Assembly: GCF_900114325.1 (NCBI RefSeq)
Contig: NZ_FOSR01000007.1
Coordinates: 124,001 to 188,000, forward strand
From: Rhodanobacter glycinis
Lineage (GTDB): Bacteria > Pseudomonadota > Gammaproteobacteria > Xanthomonadales > Rhodanobacteraceae
Length of the DNA: 64,000 nucleotides
Direction: 5' to 3'
Below the pieces are notes generated by a model, which was given only the letters and a program-made list of their open reading frames with translations, ran no database searches and was not told where the DNA came from. Below, one piece after another: positions 39,701 to 47,016 of this stretch (position 1 is the first letter of the stretch; each line of letters starts with the position of its first letter). The translations under genes were made by a program, and so were the position numbers.

Positions 39701-40504
39701 TCCGAACTGCGAACCGTGCGGTATGTAAAGTACGGAAGGTGCAAGACTGGGATCTCTGACGGACTCCAGCACAATGCGCGTCTTCCCGAGACCCGGCTCT
39801 CCGAGAATACGGATATGCTTGCTCTCACCTGCCAGTCCCGCACGAATCCGGTCGATTATCCGGGACTGCTCCGAGGATGCCTCGAAGGGGTTGGCCATGT
39901 GCGCGTCGCGTTGCCAGTCCTCGAGAACCCAGGCCTCCTGAATGGGGTCGGTCATCAACAGGGACGCCACTCCCGGATAACGTTCGGCAAATTCTGCGAT
40001 CTGACTTGCGCCGAGAACCTCGACCTGTTTTTCGTCTATCCCAAATCCTGCTTCGACGAGGACTGCAGCAATCTGTTCGCGTGAATCGCTGCGCTGTTTC
40101 GGTGTCAGGTCATGGCCCGTGCAGAGCAGCGTATAGCGCCCTTGCCGACGAAAAAGGCGATCCACCTCGGAATACAGCTTCCCCTTGCTGTCCAGCAGCT
40201 CGCCGCGGATCGCACCTGTCGTCCAGGGTTTGAACCCTGTTCCCGATTTGATCTGGAACCCCGTGAGTCCGGACCGAAAAATGCCGTCTGTTGGAACGAC
40301 ATGTCCCGGTGGTGAGTTGATTTCCGCATCAATGCCACCGTCCGCCACGGTGAGACGATCGGAAATCGTCAATGCGGTCGGATTGATTTTGGCGTAGCTG
40401 CACTCCGACCGAAGGATTGCGCGCATGACGACTACGGCATGCTCGGGAGTCAGGGCGGTCACCGAGGAGAGTGGAACATCCCAAAGATTGTTCACGCGAT
40501 GCAA
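36719..40504 (-). CDS. restriction-endonuclease-like plus STAND-type NTPase, putative antiviral protein
   Basis: Protein of 1261 residues with an N-terminal PD-(D/E)XK-like domain: DGGIDAEI (55-62, putative Asp and Glu ligands) and FQIKSG (83-88, QxK variant). Next is a P-loop NTPase with Walker A LGEPGLGKT (234-242), Walker B LVLVIDE (285-291) and a GSPRAA motif near 364-369, the GxP loop of STAND and AAA+ lids. From about 420 to the end it is mostly helices in repeating pairs, HEAT/ARM-like. This nuclease-NTPase-repeat order matches antiviral STAND sensors such as Avs. It may start at TTG 40504 or GTG 40495. The H-NS gene is 21 bp upstream on the same strand. Confidence 0.78.
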   Translation of the reverse strand: MHRVNNLWDVPLSSVTALTPEHAVVVMRAILRSECSYAKINPTALTISDRLTVADGGIDAEINSPPGHVVPTDGIFRSGLTGFQIKSGTGFKPWTTGAIRGELLDSKGKLYSEVDRLFRRQGRYTLLCTGHDLTPKQRSDSREQIAAVLVEAGFGIDEKQVEVLGASQIAEFAERYPGVASLLMTDPIQEAWVLEDWQRDAHMANPFEASSEQSRIIDRIRAGLAGESKHIRILGEPGLGKTRIVLESVRDPSLAPSVLYIPHGSQFGQSKLFRQLLKSGRDKPLVLVIDELPESELADIWRHLKSRCGSLKIVSLDHGRDETHDEDIDRLAVPRLPDETIRKILASQVGESHELDRWVAICEGSPRAAQAVADNLRANPDDILKPSSTVPIWARFLHGYGRRDESSARQVDCVTQHLALFSRFGYESPVGDEAVYIAELVREVDPTIGWARFQEIIQALRARRVLQGSRTLFFVPKALHIYLWKQFWKNYGRGFDFVRTLNAMPESLHAWFMGMFKFAGDAATAHVIDDILKPDGIFAERATLTSDKGSRFLSTLAEANPAAVLKLLEATIGQWTDQELLDFTKNRQNLVWALEKIAVWPPLTVRAIHLLARLAVNENADHSNNSTGTLMGLFRIGPEAAVTEASPEARLPAMLKLLRAPRDAERHLALKAMDAALDSRGLGMRMVGPEYQGLRERAKLWMPETYGDWWQAQFEYFQTLVDETQNWPPALRTGVCQTLLNAVEQQVCTPPCTELAFQVLNVLVDDKAMLPEKLNNFFSHWQAYENDGKHPEIAKRLRDLERHYTKQDLASRFRRYVIDVSWQEWDEDFRQSADKPKNRAKALVTALAHRIARHPETLNQIRHLLAPTSNAPALWHFGAQLASADTPRTLLPALVQVTLETRHPTCLLGYLSDVLICNPTLYHSTVRSLLDTETTAWLGVTIALYAAYDDELFERCLDALQKRWVDPLLFGILRYGKAIESVAPERIRRLLCLLAECDTQEALFLLVELLDSIPFNGSSPFTSDFVFRIVSESVPGEKGRDVMRGYHWKNVCLKLIKWDVSRALPLLDALLTQMGKTYELSYDTYAKPLADELVRVDPNGAWTLVERHLEETLPKWRGDILSWLKGGLHTFNEGTPRGALADLPISEILAWIEQDPEPRAVLMAHAALRTLDDDQGGQLTRELLQRYGQFKGVRNGISTTFHSGGWSGPTSVYLKRKRDKLRQWLAAGFELQITQWIESEIEYLDRHIEQEEIDEERSRFD

Positions 40505-40525
40505 TCCAGCAGGTGGGTTATTGAT

Positions 40526-40936
40526 TTACTTGGTCGCCTTCCTGACCACCTTCTTGGCGGTCCGCTTCTTGGCGGCTTTCTTCGTTGGTGCCTTTTTCGT
40601 GGCCGCCCGGGTGATCAGCAGCGAGTCTGCTGTCACGCCGGACTTCTTCAGGGCCAGCTGGAACCACGTTGGTTTCTTGCCGTGGCCGGTCCAGGTCTGG
40701 GAAGGGTCGGCCGGATTGCGGTATTTGGGAATGCCTGCACCGGCACGCTTGCCGCGCTTGCCGCCGCGTCCCGCGTAGACCTCGGAGAGCTGCAGGCCCT
40801 CGGCCTTGAGCAGTGCGTCGATTTTGGCCTTGACGCTCTGGATATGTTCAGCGCGTGCGGACTCCATTTTCGATTGGGCCTGGGCGATCAGAACCTGCAG
40901 TTCCTTCGGTGACAGTCCGTCGAGTTTGACAGCCAT
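40526..40936 (-). CDS. H-NS family nucleoid protein
   Basis: Protein of 136 residues. The C-terminal DNA-binding loop is present as PKYRNPADPSQTWTGHGKKP (about 83-102), the signature of xanthomonad/burkholderial H-NS proteins, while residues 10-60 form an N-terminal coiled coil for oligomerisation. The Ala/Lys-rich tail (TKKAPTKKAAKKRTAKK, about 116-132) is an extra basic segment resembling histone H1 tails. ATG 40936 has AGGAG upstream. As a carried H-NS copy it may silence island genes. It is followed 21 bp later by the nuclease-STAND gene, so the two are probably one operon. Confidence 0.9.
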   Translation of the reverse strand: MAVKLDGLSPKELQVLIAQAQSKMESARAEHIQSVKAKIDALLKAEGLQLSEVYAGRGGKRGKRAGAGIPKYRNPADPSQTWTGHGKKPTWFQLALKKSGVTADSLLITRAATKKAPTKKAAKKRTAKKVVRKATK

Positions 40937-41530
40937 GGAAGCTCCTCGGTGTGGATGGGTGGCGCCCTGAAGATTACCAGCGAAAGGGAAGTGGGCCGGT
41001 GCGTCACCCTTCGGGTCGGATACCGGGTGCTGCGCACGCGCACGGCGTTGCGCCCGTTCCGGCCTGGCTTCCTGACGCCTTCGGCAACCTCGGGTTGCCT
41101 GCGCGCGCGGCTTGCTGGATTCGCATCGACATCGTCCCGAAGTGCCGCTGGTGCGGCATCCTTCCGGCCGGAGCATGTTTCGTGTGCACCACGATCACAT
41201 CGCGGTATGGACAGTCGATGGGCGCAAGTCCTTGCCATCGGGAGCGCCATGCCTGATCCCATCGTATCGATGCCACCTGTCACTGGGTACGGGGTGTTGC
41301 CGTGATCGGCAGGGGCGGGCTGTGATGCTTGTTCATGGACTCCGGTCGGGTGCGATTGCTGATGGCGAGCGACGGTAGCGCGCCTCGTCTCCGCGCAACC
41401 CGCAAGGGGTGCTCCACGATGTTCCGCCCTGCGTTCCTCACTCGCGTTCGTCACTCCGGTGCTGCCGAGCCTATCCGGCGCGCGGCCCTGGGCTCGCGCA
41501 ACCGCGCAGAACCCAACCGGAGACATCCTC
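40937..41530. other. 594-bp interval without a supported gene
   Basis: Upstream of the H-NS gene and of the small gene at 41531. It must contain promoters for both divergent genes, but no strong -35/-10 pair stands out. Frames are open but lack recognisable families. The end (41501-41530) leads to the GGAGACATCCTC ribosome-binding site of the next gene. Confidence 0.6.
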
Positions 41531-41755
41531 ATGAGCAAGAACAGCAAGCCCGCCCCTAAAGCCGCCGACCGCTACGACGCCTTCACCGTGCGCGAGTACC
41601 AGGTGGCCGGTGAAACCCGCCACGACTGGACGAAGATCGGCGTGGCGTTCCCGAACGGCGACGGCAAGGGCTTCCGCCTCGCGCTGAACGCGCTGCCGCT
41701 CGACGGCGTGATCGTGGTGCGGCTCTACGAGCCGAAGGAGCCGCCGGCGGAATGA
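41531..41755 (+). CDS. small conserved-looking mobile-element protein, function unknown
   Basis: Predicted protein of 74 residues starting at ATG 41531 with GGAG eight bases upstream. The sequence has a charged N terminus (MSKNSKPAPKAADRYDAF) followed by alternating hydrophobic segments that could form a small beta-rich fold (HDWTKIGVAFPNGDGKGFRLALNALPLDG). Proteins of this size and pattern occur beside replication and mobilisation genes in proteobacterial integrative elements. I do not recognise a function. A hairpin that probably ends its transcript follows after 14 bases. Confidence 0.65.
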   Translation: MSKNSKPAPKAADRYDAFTVREYQVAGETRHDWTKIGVAFPNGDGKGFRLALNALPLDGVIVVRLYEPKEPPAE

Positions 41756-41769
41756 TCCGCCGGCACCGG

Positions 41770-41799
41770 GCCGGCCCTTCGGGGCCGGCTTCGGTTTGC
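41770..41799 (+). terminator. hairpin with UUCG tetraloop, likely terminator
   Basis: Eight-bp stem GCCGGCCC (41770-41777) with GGGCCGGC (41782-41789) around the stable loop TTCG, followed by TTCGGTTT. It lies 14 bp after the stop of the small gene at 41531-41755. Confidence 0.6.
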
Positions 41800-41966
41800 C
41801 ATTAGTAAAGGTGTGCGCTGGTCGACGCACGACTCACCGGTTCCACCTGTGGGTGGAAAGCGCAGAGGCAGGTGACCGAGGACGACAGCACGCACCACAC
41901 TGATCTGGCTGCGCAGCAAGCCGGCCGACCGTCGCGGACAGCCCGAACGAAGGGGCGCCTCCCTGG

Positions 41967-42257
41967 CTAGGAGACGGACGCCGCGAGGCGGCTTTCCGTC
42001 TCCACCATCAGATCGGCCGCGCTGCATCCCAGTGCGCGGGCGATCTTCAAGATGAGCGCGAGCGTCGGCATGTGCGTGCCACGCTCGATCTTGCCCAGGT
42101 GCGAGCGCTCGATGCCGGCCAGGTTGGCAAGGTCTTCCTGCGCGACACTGTGTTCCATGCGTAGTGCGCGCACCGCCGCACCGAACGCCTTGGCCGGCTC
42201 GGCCTCGTAGGTGGTGGCGCCGGCGGGGCGCCCGCGCTGGATCGAACGCTTCTGCAT
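41967..42257 (-). CDS. XRE-family transcriptional regulator
   Basis: Small DNA-binding protein of 96 residues from ATG 42257 (an upstream TTG at 42284 is the alternative). The HTH_3 domain covers about 27-88: VRALRMEHSVAQEDLANLAGIERSHLGKIERG contains the recognition helix, and the helix after it (MPTLALILKIARALGCSAADL) completes the fold. Such regulators control replication or conjugation genes in mobile elements. It is transcribed opposite to the downstream backbone genes. A 10-base near-palindrome (GGTAGTTACC, 42312-42321) upstream could be an operator. Confidence 0.82.
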   Translation of the reverse strand: MQKRSIQRGRPAGATTYEAEPAKAFGAAVRALRMEHSVAQEDLANLAGIERSHLGKIERGTHMPTLALILKIARALGCSAADLMVETESRLAASVS

Positions 42258-42650
42258 GGACAGAAGCGTCGATTGACAGTCCAACTAAAACCACGTTAAA
42301 GATAACTCAAAGGTAGTTACCTGGGCTGGTCGTTGCCTGTGGCTTTCCGCAAAGGCGCCAAGCCGGTTCCGGCGCCTTTGTGACTTTGTGGGTCTGAACC
42401 TTGCACCTATCGCGATGACTGTGCTTTTCCGGTTTTCCGCCATGAAGTCTTTGCGCTTGTGCGCTTCCACGAAAACCCACGTATCCGCCTCCGTGCTTGG
42501 CCGCCCATCCGCAAAACCGGTTTCGCGCATCGGCGCATCCGCGCCAAAGCGGATCGGTGCTGCAGCGGCTGGGTGGCGTGTCGCGCTGGTATTCGGATCG
42601 GCAATGCCGATACTTGGGGGCAGCAGCGATCCTTACAGGGGGAACGTGCC
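42258..42650. other. 393-bp intergenic region with a 10-bp inverted repeat
   Basis: It separates the XRE gene from the DUF2958 gene. CAAAGGCGCC (42350-42359) and GGCGCCTTTG (42371-42380) form a perfect 10-bp stem with an 11-base loop. No gene is supported. Regulation of the divergent genes, or a replication or transfer structure, are possible roles. Confidence 0.6.
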
Positions 42651-42998
42651 ATGAACACCCTCGTCACCGACGACGAGCGGGCGCAACTGCTTGCCAACGG
42701 CCGTGCCCGCACGGCGTTGCCGGACCTCGATTTCCGGCCCGTGGTCCGCTTGTTCACGCCCGACGCGCATGCCATCTGGCTGCTGGCGGCGCTCGATCCC
42801 GACGACGGCGATACCGCGTACGGCCTGTGCGACGCGGGCATCGGCATGCCCGCGCTGGGCACGGTGCGCCTCTCCGCCCTGGCATCCATCGTCGGCCCGC
42901 GCAATCGACCGGTCACGCGCGACATCTATTTTCAGGCGGCGCGCACGTTGTCGGAATACACCCGGCTGGCCCAGCGCGACGGCGCGATCCTGGACTGA
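42651..42998 (+). CDS. DUF2958 domain protein
   Basis: Protein of 115 residues. FRPVVRLFTPDAHAIWLLAALDPDDGDTAYGLCDAGIGMPALGTV (about 28-72, in pieces) is the DUF2958 pattern, found in integrative elements and plasmids of proteobacteria, usually near replication genes; its biochemical role is unknown. The ATG at 42651 has AGGGGGAA upstream. It opens the backbone gene series that leads to RepA. Confidence 0.82.
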   Translation: MNTLVTDDERAQLLANGRARTALPDLDFRPVVRLFTPDAHAIWLLAALDPDDGDTAYGLCDAGIGMPALGTVRLSALASIVGPRNRPVTRDIYFQAARTLSEYTRLAQRDGAILD

Positions 42999-43302
42999 CC
43001 AACACCGGCGTGGTCAGGTGCATTGTGTCCATGGAGGTCTGACGGGAGATCATCCAGGCATCAATGCGGATTCCTGTGTTTCGCGGTACGCATCGGACGT
43101 AAACCGTCGCAATCCCACGGCCAGCTTGATGCATCGTGCCTCAACGTTGCATGACGGCGGAAGACAGGCTGCACGCGCCAACGGGTGCGCCACGCCCCGC
43201 GGCGATGCCGAAGGAGCTCTGTATCGCATGGCCCGGTGACGACGCGACGCCGGCGCAGATGGCGCGTGAGCGGTGATCTGCCAAGCTGCTGGAGTCTGCG
43301 CC
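42999..43302. other. 304-bp interval without a supported gene
   Basis: Between the DUF2958 gene and the DUF2285 gene. Codon use is irregular and every frame is short or lacks support. No terminator or repeat was detected. Confidence 0.6.
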
Positions 43303-44064
43303 ATGACCGATCCGCATCCGGAGGCCTGGCATCCCTGCGCCGCCTACCTCTACGTATTGCACCTCGATGGGCCGGCGCTCGCCTGGGAATACCTGCGCCG
43401 CCATCCCGACTACCGCCGCGACTGGCGTCGCCGTCGCGGCCACATGGGCGCCGTCGCCCAACGCTGGGGACTGCACGGGTTGGAGAATCCCGGCCTGGAT
43501 GCGCGCGAGGCGCATCCGGCCTGGTGTTCCGAGCCGGCGCACCTTGTGCAGATCCATCCCGATCTGGCACCGGCTGCCGACGCCGTGCGGTTCGACGTGT
43601 GGCACATCGCCGGTCACAAGCACCTGTTCCATGAGGGGCGGCATCTGGTGCTGACGGCCTGGTTGCCGGGACGCTGGCGGCGCTTCGCGCTCGCCCCCGC
43701 GCTGGAGTACGGCGTGCCCTGCGTGCATGTTGGCCACGACCGCGACGCCGGGTTGCCGCCCGTGGCGGACGAGGCTGCATGGGCCTGCAGCCGGCCGCGG
43801 CCAGGCCGCGCCGTGCTGCTGGAAGCCCACACCTTGCAGGCGCTGGATGCCATGTTGGCCGGTGCGACGTTGCGCGAGGTGGCCGAAGCACTGCACGGGA
43901 CCGCCGCTGTCGCGGCCGACTGGCATGCCGACAGTGCGCTGCGTGCCCGCATGCGTCGGCTCACCCGGCGCGGCGCGATGCTGATGCGCGGCGGCTATCG
44001 CCGTTTGCTCCAGCACGCATCGGTCGGGCAGGGACGTTTGCATGACCCCACCAAACGTCCCTGA
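43303..44064 (+). CDS. DUF2285 domain protein with DUF6499-like N terminus
   Basis: Protein of 253 residues. The N-terminal part (YVLHLDGPALAWEYLRRHPDYRRDW, about 17-41) matches the DUF6499-like region of mobile-element proteins in which a Trp-Glu-Tyr-Leu-Arg-Arg pattern recurs. The C-terminal half has the DUF2285 pattern, including LQALDAMLAGATLREVAEALHG (about 182-203), which looks like a small helix-turn-helix. It is a probable regulator of the element's replication or transfer genes, but no target is visible. The ATG at 43303 has GGAG eight bases upstream. Confidence 0.75.
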   Translation: MTDPHPEAWHPCAAYLYVLHLDGPALAWEYLRRHPDYRRDWRRRRGHMGAVAQRWGLHGLENPGLDAREAHPAWCSEPAHLVQIHPDLAPAADAVRFDVWHIAGHKHLFHEGRHLVLTAWLPGRWRRFALAPALEYGVPCVHVGHDRDAGLPPVADEAAWACSRPRPGRAVLLEAHTLQALDAMLAGATLREVAEALHGTAAVAADWHADSALRARMRRLTRRGAMLMRGGYRRLLQHASVGQGRLHDPTKRP

Positions 44065-44147
44065 GCAAGCCGCCGATCTTTCCCGAGACTGCCTCCCTCC
44101 GGCGGCGCTGACGTTGCCGGCGCTCTTGACCGATGGAGGCTGACCTC

Positions 44148-44444
44148 ATGCGCCCCGACCCCGTGCGGCCCCTTGCCGTTCACGCCGCTACCCCGCCACC
44201 CGCCGCAACCTCCGCGCTGCCGCGCTACCTGACCAACGACGAAGCCGCCGACTACCTGCGGCTGTCGCCACGCACGTTGGAGAAGCAGCGCGTGCTGGGC
44301 GGCGGCCCGCGCTTTCGCAAGTTCGGCCGTCGCGTCATGTACGCCGTCGCGGACCTTGATGTCTGGGCCGATCAGCGCGGCTTCGGCTCCACGTCCGATC
44401 CCGAGTACGCCGAGCGCCACGCGGCGGACAGCCGTGTGCGCTGA
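44148..44444 (+). CDS. AlpA/excisionase-type helix-turn-helix protein
   Basis: Protein of 98 residues. The core (RYLTNDEAADYLRLSPRTLEKQR, about 25-47) is a MerR-like winged helix-turn-helix as in the AlpA/excisionase group, followed by FGRRVMYAVADLDVWADQR. Such proteins assist excision or activate integrase expression. The start at 44148 is chosen over ATG 44133 because GGAGG lies eight bases upstream. repA starts 26 bp later in the same direction. Confidence 0.82.
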   Translation: MRPDPVRPLAVHAATPPPAATSALPRYLTNDEAADYLRLSPRTLEKQRVLGGGPRFRKFGRRVMYAVADLDVWADQRGFGSTSDPEYAERHAADSRVR

Positions 44445-44470
44445 GCGGCCGTGCGCGGGCGGCCATCGCC

Positions 44471-45298
44471 ATGTCCCGACCCGCCGGCGAACAGCTTGCG
44501 CTGTTCCGCGCGCTGCCGGGCGACATGGCGCCGCGCGACAGCCAGGACCTGATGGCCTTTCCGTTCTTCTCGCTGGCGAAGTCGCGGCGCATGGCGCCGA
44601 TCGACTTCCAGGCCGGTGGCGTGAGCATCCGCGTGGAAGGGACGGCCGAGCATGGCATCGCCACCATCTGGGATGCGGACATCCTGATCTGGGCCGCCAG
44701 CCAGATCGTCGAAGCCCGCGATGCGGGCATTCCGACCTCGCGACTGATGCGGGCCACACCCTACGAGATCCTGCGTTTCATCGGACGCGGTACGTCGCTG
44801 CGCGACTACCAGCGCCTCAGGGCCGCGCTGGATCGCCTGCAGTCGACCACCGTAGCCACGTCGATCCGCGAGACGACCGGGCGGCGTCTGCACCGCTTCT
44901 CGTGGATCAACGAATGGAAGGAGCGCGCCGACGGGTGCGGCGCGCCACGGGGCATCGAACTGGTCCTGCCGGACTGGTTCTACGCGGGCGTGCTCGATGC
45001 CGCGCTGGTGCTGACCATCGACCCTGCGTACTTCCGCCTCACCGGCGGCCTCGAACGCTGGCTGTACCGCCTGGTGCGCAAGCACGGCGGACGCCAGCCC
45101 AACGGTTGGCAGTTCGATTTCCGGCACCTGTACCGCAAGTCCGGCAGCGCTGCGCGCTATTCGGACTTTGCCTACGACCTGCGCGTCCTGGTGGCGCGGC
45201 AGTCGCTGCCGGGTTACGTGTTGCACATCGAACGCCTGCCGAACCATGGCACGGAATGGCTCACGTTCCGGCCCGTGTCGTCCACGGCACGGGGATAA
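44471..45298 (+). CDS. repA: replication initiator protein A
   Basis: Protein of 275 residues matching the RepA group of integrative and conjugative elements: the N-terminal DLMAFPFFSLAKSRRMAPIDF (about 26-46) and the central region from YEILRFIGRGTSLRDYQRLRAALDRLQSTTV (about 98-128) to FRLTGGLERWLYRLVRKHGG (about 192-211) are typical. It should bind an origin and initiate theta-type replication of the excised element. A three-copy iteron array begins 26 bp after its stop. ParA, about 290 bp downstream, is consistent with a replication and partition cassette. Confidence 0.88.
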   Translation: MSRPAGEQLALFRALPGDMAPRDSQDLMAFPFFSLAKSRRMAPIDFQAGGVSIRVEGTAEHGIATIWDADILIWAASQIVEARDAGIPTSRLMRATPYEILRFIGRGTSLRDYQRLRAALDRLQSTTVATSIRETTGRRLHRFSWINEWKERADGCGAPRGIELVLPDWFYAGVLDAALVLTIDPAYFRLTGGLERWLYRLVRKHGGRQPNGWQFDFRHLYRKSGSAARYSDFAYDLRVLVARQSLPGYVLHIERLPNHGTEWLTFRPVSSTARG

Positions 45299-45323
45299 CC
45301 CGGGGACAGGCGGTGCATGGCGT

Positions 45324-45389
45324 CGTGCCATCAGGCGTGCCGGGACACGTGCTATCGGGAGTACGGTCCTCGTGCTATCGGGAGTACGG
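45324..45389 (+). repeat. three iteron-like direct repeats downstream of repA (candidate origin)
   Basis: CGTGCTATCGGGAGTACGG occurs exactly at 45348-45366 and 45371-45389, and a degenerate copy, CGTGCCATCAGGCGTGCCGG, lies at 45324-45343. The spacing is 24 and 23 bp. Closely spaced direct repeats just after a replication initiator gene are the usual form of iterons, which are binding sites for Rep; function here is inferred. A further pair, CCTAACGT twice at 45430-45446, sits before parA and might be a partition or promoter site. Confidence 0.75.
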
Positions 45390-45587
45390 ATTCGCGGCAA
45401 AGCGAGGCGCGGCGCGGATTTGCACGTGCCCTAACGTTCCTAACGTAAAAGCACTAACTCGTAGTAGGTCCGCAGGGTCGCGGTGGATAACCGCTGCGCG
45501 ACAACGATCAACGCGAAAACGACTGCGCGCAGCACGACGTTTCGCAGTCCGACTCGGGGCCGATCTCTCGACGCAGAGGGTGTCTTC

Positions 45588-46226
45588 GTGATCGTCGCCT
45601 TCCTCCACCAGAAAGGCGGCGTGGGCAAGACGACGCTCGCCACGCACGTCGCCGGCGAGCTGGCGTTGCGCGGCCAGCAGGTCATCCTGCTCGATGTCGA
45701 CCCGCAAGGCTCGGCACTGGACTGGACGCAGCGGAGAAGCCAGCAGGGCCTGCCGCGCCTGTTCGGCACCGTGGGCCTTGCGCGCGAGACGCTGCACCAG
45801 GAGGCGCCGGAACTGGCGCGACGCAGCGATCACGTCGTCATCGACGGGCCGCCGCGCATCGCCGCGCTGGCGCGCTCGGCGCTGCTGGCGGCCGAGCGCG
45901 TGCTGGTCCCGGTGCAGCCCAGCCCCTACGACGTCTGGGCCTGCGCCGAGATGGTGGCGTTGATCCGCGAGGCGCAGGTGTTCCGGCCGGCGCTGCACGC
46001 GGCCTTCGTCATCAATCGGCGCGTCAGCACCACGGTCATCGGCCGCGAGGCACGCGGCGCGCTGGCCGACCAACCGCTGCCGGTCCTGCGCGCGGAAGTG
46101 CGTCAGCGCATCGTGTTCGCCGACAGCGTGGCGGCCGGCCGGCTCGCCCGCGAGACGGCGCCCGACAGCGCCGCCGCGCGCGAGATCACGGCGCTCACCG
46201 ACGAACTGCTGCGGTGGCCGGCATGA
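45588..46226 (+). CDS. parA: ParA-family partition ATPase
   Basis: ATPase of 212 residues for segregating the element. The deviant Walker A is FLHQKGGVGKTTLATH (about 5-20), Walker B HVVIDGPPR (about 80-88), and the intervening LLDVDPQGSALDW (about 35-47) is standard for ParA. GTG 45588 is chosen because GAGGG lies upstream and the ParA fold begins at residue 2; longer frames would add a non-homologous leader. Its stop overlaps the start of the next gene by four bases. Confidence 0.9.
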   Translation: MIVAFLHQKGGVGKTTLATHVAGELALRGQQVILLDVDPQGSALDWTQRRSQQGLPRLFGTVGLARETLHQEAPELARRSDHVVIDGPPRIAALARSALLAAERVLVPVQPSPYDVWACAEMVALIREAQVFRPALHAAFVINRRVSTTVIGREARGALADQPLPVLRAEVRQRIVFADSVAAGRLARETAPDSAAAREITALTDELLRWPA

Positions 46227-46474
46227 CCGACGTGCGCACCCGGCGCATCGCCATCGGCGCCCGCCCGCCGGCGAATCCCCATGCCGAAGCGTGGGTTCGC
46301 CAGGGCGACGGCGACGGCCTTCAGAAAGGCGACCTCTATACCGCGCGCCTGACCCTCGACATCACGCCCGCGCTGCGCGCGCGCATCAAGGTCTCGGCGT
46401 TCACGCAGGGCGTGACGGTGGCCGAGCTGTTGCGTGCCTTGCTGGAACGCGAGTTCCCGGAGTCTGCGTCATGA
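46223..46474 (+). CDS. small partner protein of ParA, ribbon-helix-helix-like
   Basis: Predicted protein of 83 residues in a continuous chain of ATGA overlaps between parA and traF. The C-terminal half (LYTARLTLDITPALRARIKVSAFTQGVTVAELLRALLEREF, about 39-79, in pieces) looks like a ribbon-helix-helix, with one strand followed by two helices, the fold of ParB-like and CopG-like centromere-binding proteins in ParA operons. The N-terminal 35 residues are disordered-looking. Its pairing with ParA supports a DNA-binding partner role. Confidence 0.7.
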   Translation: MTDVRTRRIAIGARPPANPHAEAWVRQGDGDGLQKGDLYTARLTLDITPALRARIKVSAFTQGVTVAELLRALLEREFPESAS

Positions 46475-47016
46475 ACGTTTCCACTCAGGCGAGCACTCGC
46501 ATGGTTCTGGCGAGCTTGGCCGCCCTTGGCCTGACGGCGCTGGCTTGGGCGTCCTTCGTGTCGCCCCTGCCACGCTTCGTCTACAACCCGTCCGACAGCG
46601 TGGCGGTCGGCTGGTATCGCGTCGATCCGCGTACACGCAACCCGGCCGCACCGCATGTCGGTAGCCTTGTGTTGGTGCCGTTGCCTGCGGCCGCCGCGAC
46701 ACTGGCCGCCCGCCGCGGTTACCTGCCGCGGGGCATTCCGCTGCTCAAGCCGGTCGCTGCCGTCGCGCCGCAGCGGGTGTGTGTGCACGACGGCATCGTG
46801 CGCATTGGCGGGGTGCCGGTGGCCGCCGCGCTGCGCACCGACGGATTGGGCCGGCCGTTGCAGGCCTGGTCGCAGTGCCGGCGCCTTCGTCCCGGCGAGC
46901 TGTTCCTGCTTAGTACGACCAACCCGGCGTCGTTCGACAGCCGCTATTTCGGCCCGGTGCGCGCGTTCGCCGTGCTCGGCATCGCGCATCCGGTCGGGCG
47001 GGAGGCACGCCGATGA
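46471..47016 (+). CDS. traF: conjugative transfer signal peptidase TraF
   Basis: S26-family peptidase of 181 residues that cyclises or matures the TrbC-type pilin in conjugation. A single N-terminal membrane helix (about 12-28) is followed by NPSDSVAVGWY with the catalytic Ser43 and RGIPLLKPVAAV with the Lys93 base, in normal order for TraF. It overlaps the previous gene by four bases and the next by four. A TraF gene without its Trb partners in sight is one sign that the transfer region here is incomplete or split. Confidence 0.85.
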   Translation: MNVSTQASTRMVLASLAALGLTALAWASFVSPLPRFVYNPSDSVAVGWYRVDPRTRNPAAPHVGSLVLVPLPAAAATLAARRGYLPRGIPLLKPVAAVAPQRVCVHDGIVRIGGVPVAAALRTDGLGRPLQAWSQCRRLRPGELFLLSTTNPASFDSRYFGPVRAFAVLGIAHPVGREARR

